Shown here piece by piece: positions 4,500 to 5,489 of a DNA stretch of 5,489 nt (its first letter is position 1; each line of letters opens with the position of its first letter). The DNA lies in the NCBI GenBank assembly GCA_030706105.1, contig JAUZPC010000224.1, positions 1 to 5,489 of the forward strand, read 5' to 3'. This DNA comes from Bacteroidota bacterium. Lineage in GTDB: Bacteria > Bacteroidota > Ignavibacteria > Ignavibacteriales > Ignavibacteriaceae. The notes under the pieces were generated by a model. The model had not been told where the DNA came from. It ran no database searches and was given only the letters and a program-made list of their open reading frames with translations. A program made the translations under genes and the position numbers.

Positions 4500-5489
4500 A
4501 TGAAATACAGAAAAATAGGGAAATCTGATATTGAAGTATCCGAGATAAGCCTTGGATGCTGGACAATGGGTGGCCTTAATTACGTAAACGGGGTTCCTAA
4601 TGGCTGGGCTGATGTAGATGAACCGGAAATTAAAAAGGCCGTTGCTTATGCAATTGAAAATGGCGTAACCCATTTTGATAATGCAGATGTTTATGGTAAT
4701 GGCAGGGCAGAGAGGATGCTTGCCCGTGCATTGGGCGCAAAATCTAAACAGGTTATAATCGCCACTAAAATTGGCTGGTTCCCGGGAACAGCTGCTAACG
4801 CATATGAACCTGCTCATATTCGCCATCAGTGCGAGCAGTCATTAATAAACCTTAAAAGAGACTATATAGACATATATTATTTCCATCATGGCTATTTTGG
4901 AGAGAACGATGTTTATTTGAATGATGCTGTAGAGGTGATGTATAAATTAAAAGAAGAAGGCAAGATAAGAGTAATTGGGCAGTCGGCTTATAGTCATGAA
5001 GATTTTATAAAACTGATTCCCATTGTAAAGCCGGAAGTACTTCAGAGCAGTTCTAATGCAATTGATGACAAATTCCTGCCTGAGGGAACACCAACGCGCA
5101 AGTTAATAGATGAGAATAGTATTTCATTCATCGCATTTGGACCAGTTGCTCAGGGGCTGCTATTGGGCAAATACAGCAAAGAGAATCCTCCAAAGTTTGA
5201 ACCCGGTGATCATCGGGCATCTGCGCAGAGATTTACAATTGAGAATTTAGAGAAACTTGAGCCCAAAATTGAAGCGTTAAAGGCAAGATTCGGTTCAGAT
5301 GTTGCGGCACTTTCAAGGGCAGCTTTGCAGTATCTGCTGCATTATAAGCAGACGGCTTCGGTTATACCGGGATTTAGAAATTTAGAGCAGGTGAAAGTTA
5401 ACTTATCTTCTCAGGAGAAACCTCTTAATGACGATGAGTTTAACTTTATAAAGGATTTGTTCGCAACTAAAGAAGTTAAGTATAATTAG
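4500..5489 (+). CDS. Aldo/keto reductase, NADPH-dependent (substrate unknown)
   Basis: This complete 329-residue protein has the (beta/alpha)8-barrel pattern of the aldo/keto reductase superfamily, at the usual family length. It opens with MKYRKIGKSDIEVSEISLGCWTMGG in the typical form. The catalytic tetrad is readable: D60 and Y65 in THFDNADVYGNGRAE (57-71), K90 in IIATKIGW (86-93), and H129 in DYIDIYYFHH (121-130). Further family landmarks are EEGKIRVIGQS (152-162), Q182 in the LQSSSN strand, AFGPVAQGLLLGKY (212-225), and the cofactor-adenosine loop SVIPGFRNLEQVKVNL (287-302). Family members are soluble enzymes that reduce aldehydes, ketones or sugars with NADPH; the sequence does not fix the substrate. 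The RBS and a possible leader hairpin lie upstream. It is divergent from the hypothetical gene and apparently not in an operon with anything visible. Its stop codon is the last base of the window, so downstream partners cannot be judged. Confidence 0.93.
   Translation: MKYRKIGKSDIEVSEISLGCWTMGGLNYVNGVPNGWADVDEPEIKKAVAYAIENGVTHFDNADVYGNGRAERMLARALGAKSKQVIIATKIGWFPGTAANAYEPAHIRHQCEQSLINLKRDYIDIYYFHHGYFGENDVYLNDAVEVMYKLKEEGKIRVIGQSAYSHEDFIKLIPIVKPEVLQSSSNAIDDKFLPEGTPTRKLIDENSISFIAFGPVAQGLLLGKYSKENPPKFEPGDHRASAQRFTIENLEKLEPKIEALKARFGSDVAALSRAALQYLLHYKQTASVIPGFRNLEQVKVNLSSQEKPLNDDEFNFIKDLFATKEVKYN

Noticed and set aside
4489..4503. Four-codon frame MREK whose TGA overlaps the reductase ATG (ATGA), as a translational-coupling mini-ORF
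   Set aside because: The only SD-like AGGA directly abuts its ATG with no spacer, so efficient initiation there is unlikely; a four-codon match is easily accidental.

Overview
This is an AT-rich bacterial window of mostly housekeeping genes. The organism is probably from the Bacteroidota / Ignavibacteria-Chlorobi side of the tree. That placement is an inference from three things: the AT-rich composition, weak or absent Shine-Dalgarno sequences at two of the four complete genes, and intergenic palindromes with the core ACCCTTTCAGGGT, a motif I associate from memory with genomes of that group. It was not tested by any search.

Layout from left to right. The window opens inside the last 36 codons of ruvA (2-112, +). 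About 690 bp without a convincing gene follow (113-806). This gap holds a cluster of short palindromic repeats: three clear copies and one probable decayed copy, about 50-55 bp apart, with the first two facing one way and the last two the other. Next is a minus-strand gene for an FAHD1-type fumarylacetoacetate hydrolase family enzyme (807-1463). A divergent AT-rich promoter region (1464-1723) separates it from a large plus-strand gene for a membrane-anchored PpiD/SurA-like periplasmic folding factor (1724-3820). A strong bidirectional hairpin terminator (3827-3859) separates that gene from a convergent minus-strand gene for a 142-residue helical protein I do not recognise (3882-4310). After a second divergent intergenic region with a candidate leader hairpin, the window ends exactly at the stop codon of a complete aldo/keto reductase (4500-5489, +).

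The genes do not form an operon or a recognisable pathway. Orientation changes at nearly every junction and each gene seems to be its own transcription unit. Jobs suggested by sequence are Holliday-junction processing (RuvA), central-metabolite clean-up (acylpyruvate / oxaloacetate chemistry), envelope protein folding (PpiD-like) and NADPH-dependent carbonyl reduction (aldo/keto reductase).

I do not see a previously undescribed defence, mobile or biosynthetic system. The two points most worth a second look are the evenly spaced, orientation-switching palindrome cluster at 422-596, and the internal periodicity of the PpiD-like protein. In that protein the motif P-x5-G-Y-x-I-x-[KR] recurs four times at intervals of 103, 106 and 107 residues, suggesting four tandem parvulin-like units of which only one keeps the catalytic signature.
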